Of a DNA stretch of 64,000 nt, positions 63,979 through 64,000 are shown in pieces (position 1 is the stretch's first letter; each line of letters starts with the position of its first letter). The stretch spans positions 620,001 to 684,000 of the forward strand of contig JAXLRU010000004.1 of the NCBI GenBank assembly GCA_046330935.1, written 5' to 3'. Made by a program: the position numbers and the translations under genes. Under the pieces are notes generated by a model. The model was not told where the DNA came from. It did no database searches and saw only the letters and a program-made list of their open reading frames with translations. The DNA is from JAXLRU01 sp046330935. Its GTDB lineage: Bacteria > Actinomycetota > Actinomycetes > Actinomycetales > Kineosporiaceae.

Positions 63979-64000
63979 GAGGACGAGAGTCTAGTCATGA

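Overview
The window is a high-GC actinobacterial chromosome segment (Actinomycetota). The evidence is very high G+C with strong third-position GC bias, many GTG starts, a mycothiol-pathway deacetylase (mshB-like), a DUF3117 protein, and a sigE / zinc anti-sigma / htrA / tatB / mrp block. From memory of the family, the order typA - mshB - ferredoxin - dapC - dapD/dapE - LOG - DivIVA-like - tagI - DUF3117 - O-methyltransferase - sigE - rseA - htrA - tatB - mrp - DUF1003 - MgtE_N follows, inverted, the Rv1165 to Rv1232c stretch of Mycobacterium tuberculosis. This is therefore an ancestral core backbone. The encoded enzymes include a secreted GH6 glucanase. The order or genus cannot be fixed from the sequence alone.

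Left end (1-10.7 kb): the distal part of a phage-tail-like contractile injection system (CIS) operon, cut by the window edge. In order it encodes the inner tube protein C-terminus with LysM, a VgrG/gpD-like spike, a PAAR tip, gp25 wedge, gpJ-like baseplate, gpI-like tail protein, and a zinc-ribbon membrane protein with a discoidin-like C-terminus. All are joined by 4-8 base overlaps. Next come a DUF4291 gene, a frameshifted Ig-like membrane protein gene and a tail-anchored Hsp70-like ATPase. This is the most accessory-looking part of the window.

10.8-24.7 kb: a CitE-like lyase divergent from a BenE-type transporter coupled to prephenate dehydratase; small conserved actinobacterial genes; a FetB-type permease without its ATPase; a soluble MgtE_N/CBS protein coupled to a DUF1003 membrane protein; a solitary GspE/PilB-type ATPase with extra zinc ribbons; Mrp; TatB; and HtrA, whose reading frame is broken at a five-C run.

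24.8-50.4 kb: anti-sigma factor and SigE with a recognisable ECF-type promoter upstream, O-methyltransferase, M17 aminopeptidase, an intergenic 71-bp tandem repeat, DUF3117, 3-methyladenine glycosylase, two LOG-family proteins, a GGDEF protein, divergent dapE/dapD, citrate synthase, dapC, a 7Fe ferredoxin, a VanW protein, flavin reductase, an unusual FtsH-like protease, mshB-like and typA.

50.5-64 kb: secreted GH6 glycoside hydrolase, NUDIX hydrolase, VIT1/CCC1-type transporter, an oppABCDF oligopeptide importer with a strong stem-loop between oppA and oppB, a membrane GGDEF protein and YchF. No tRNA, rRNA, insertion sequence or CRISPR array was seen. Many genes start 6-7 bases after a [T/C]ANNNT hexamer, suggesting leaderless transcription.
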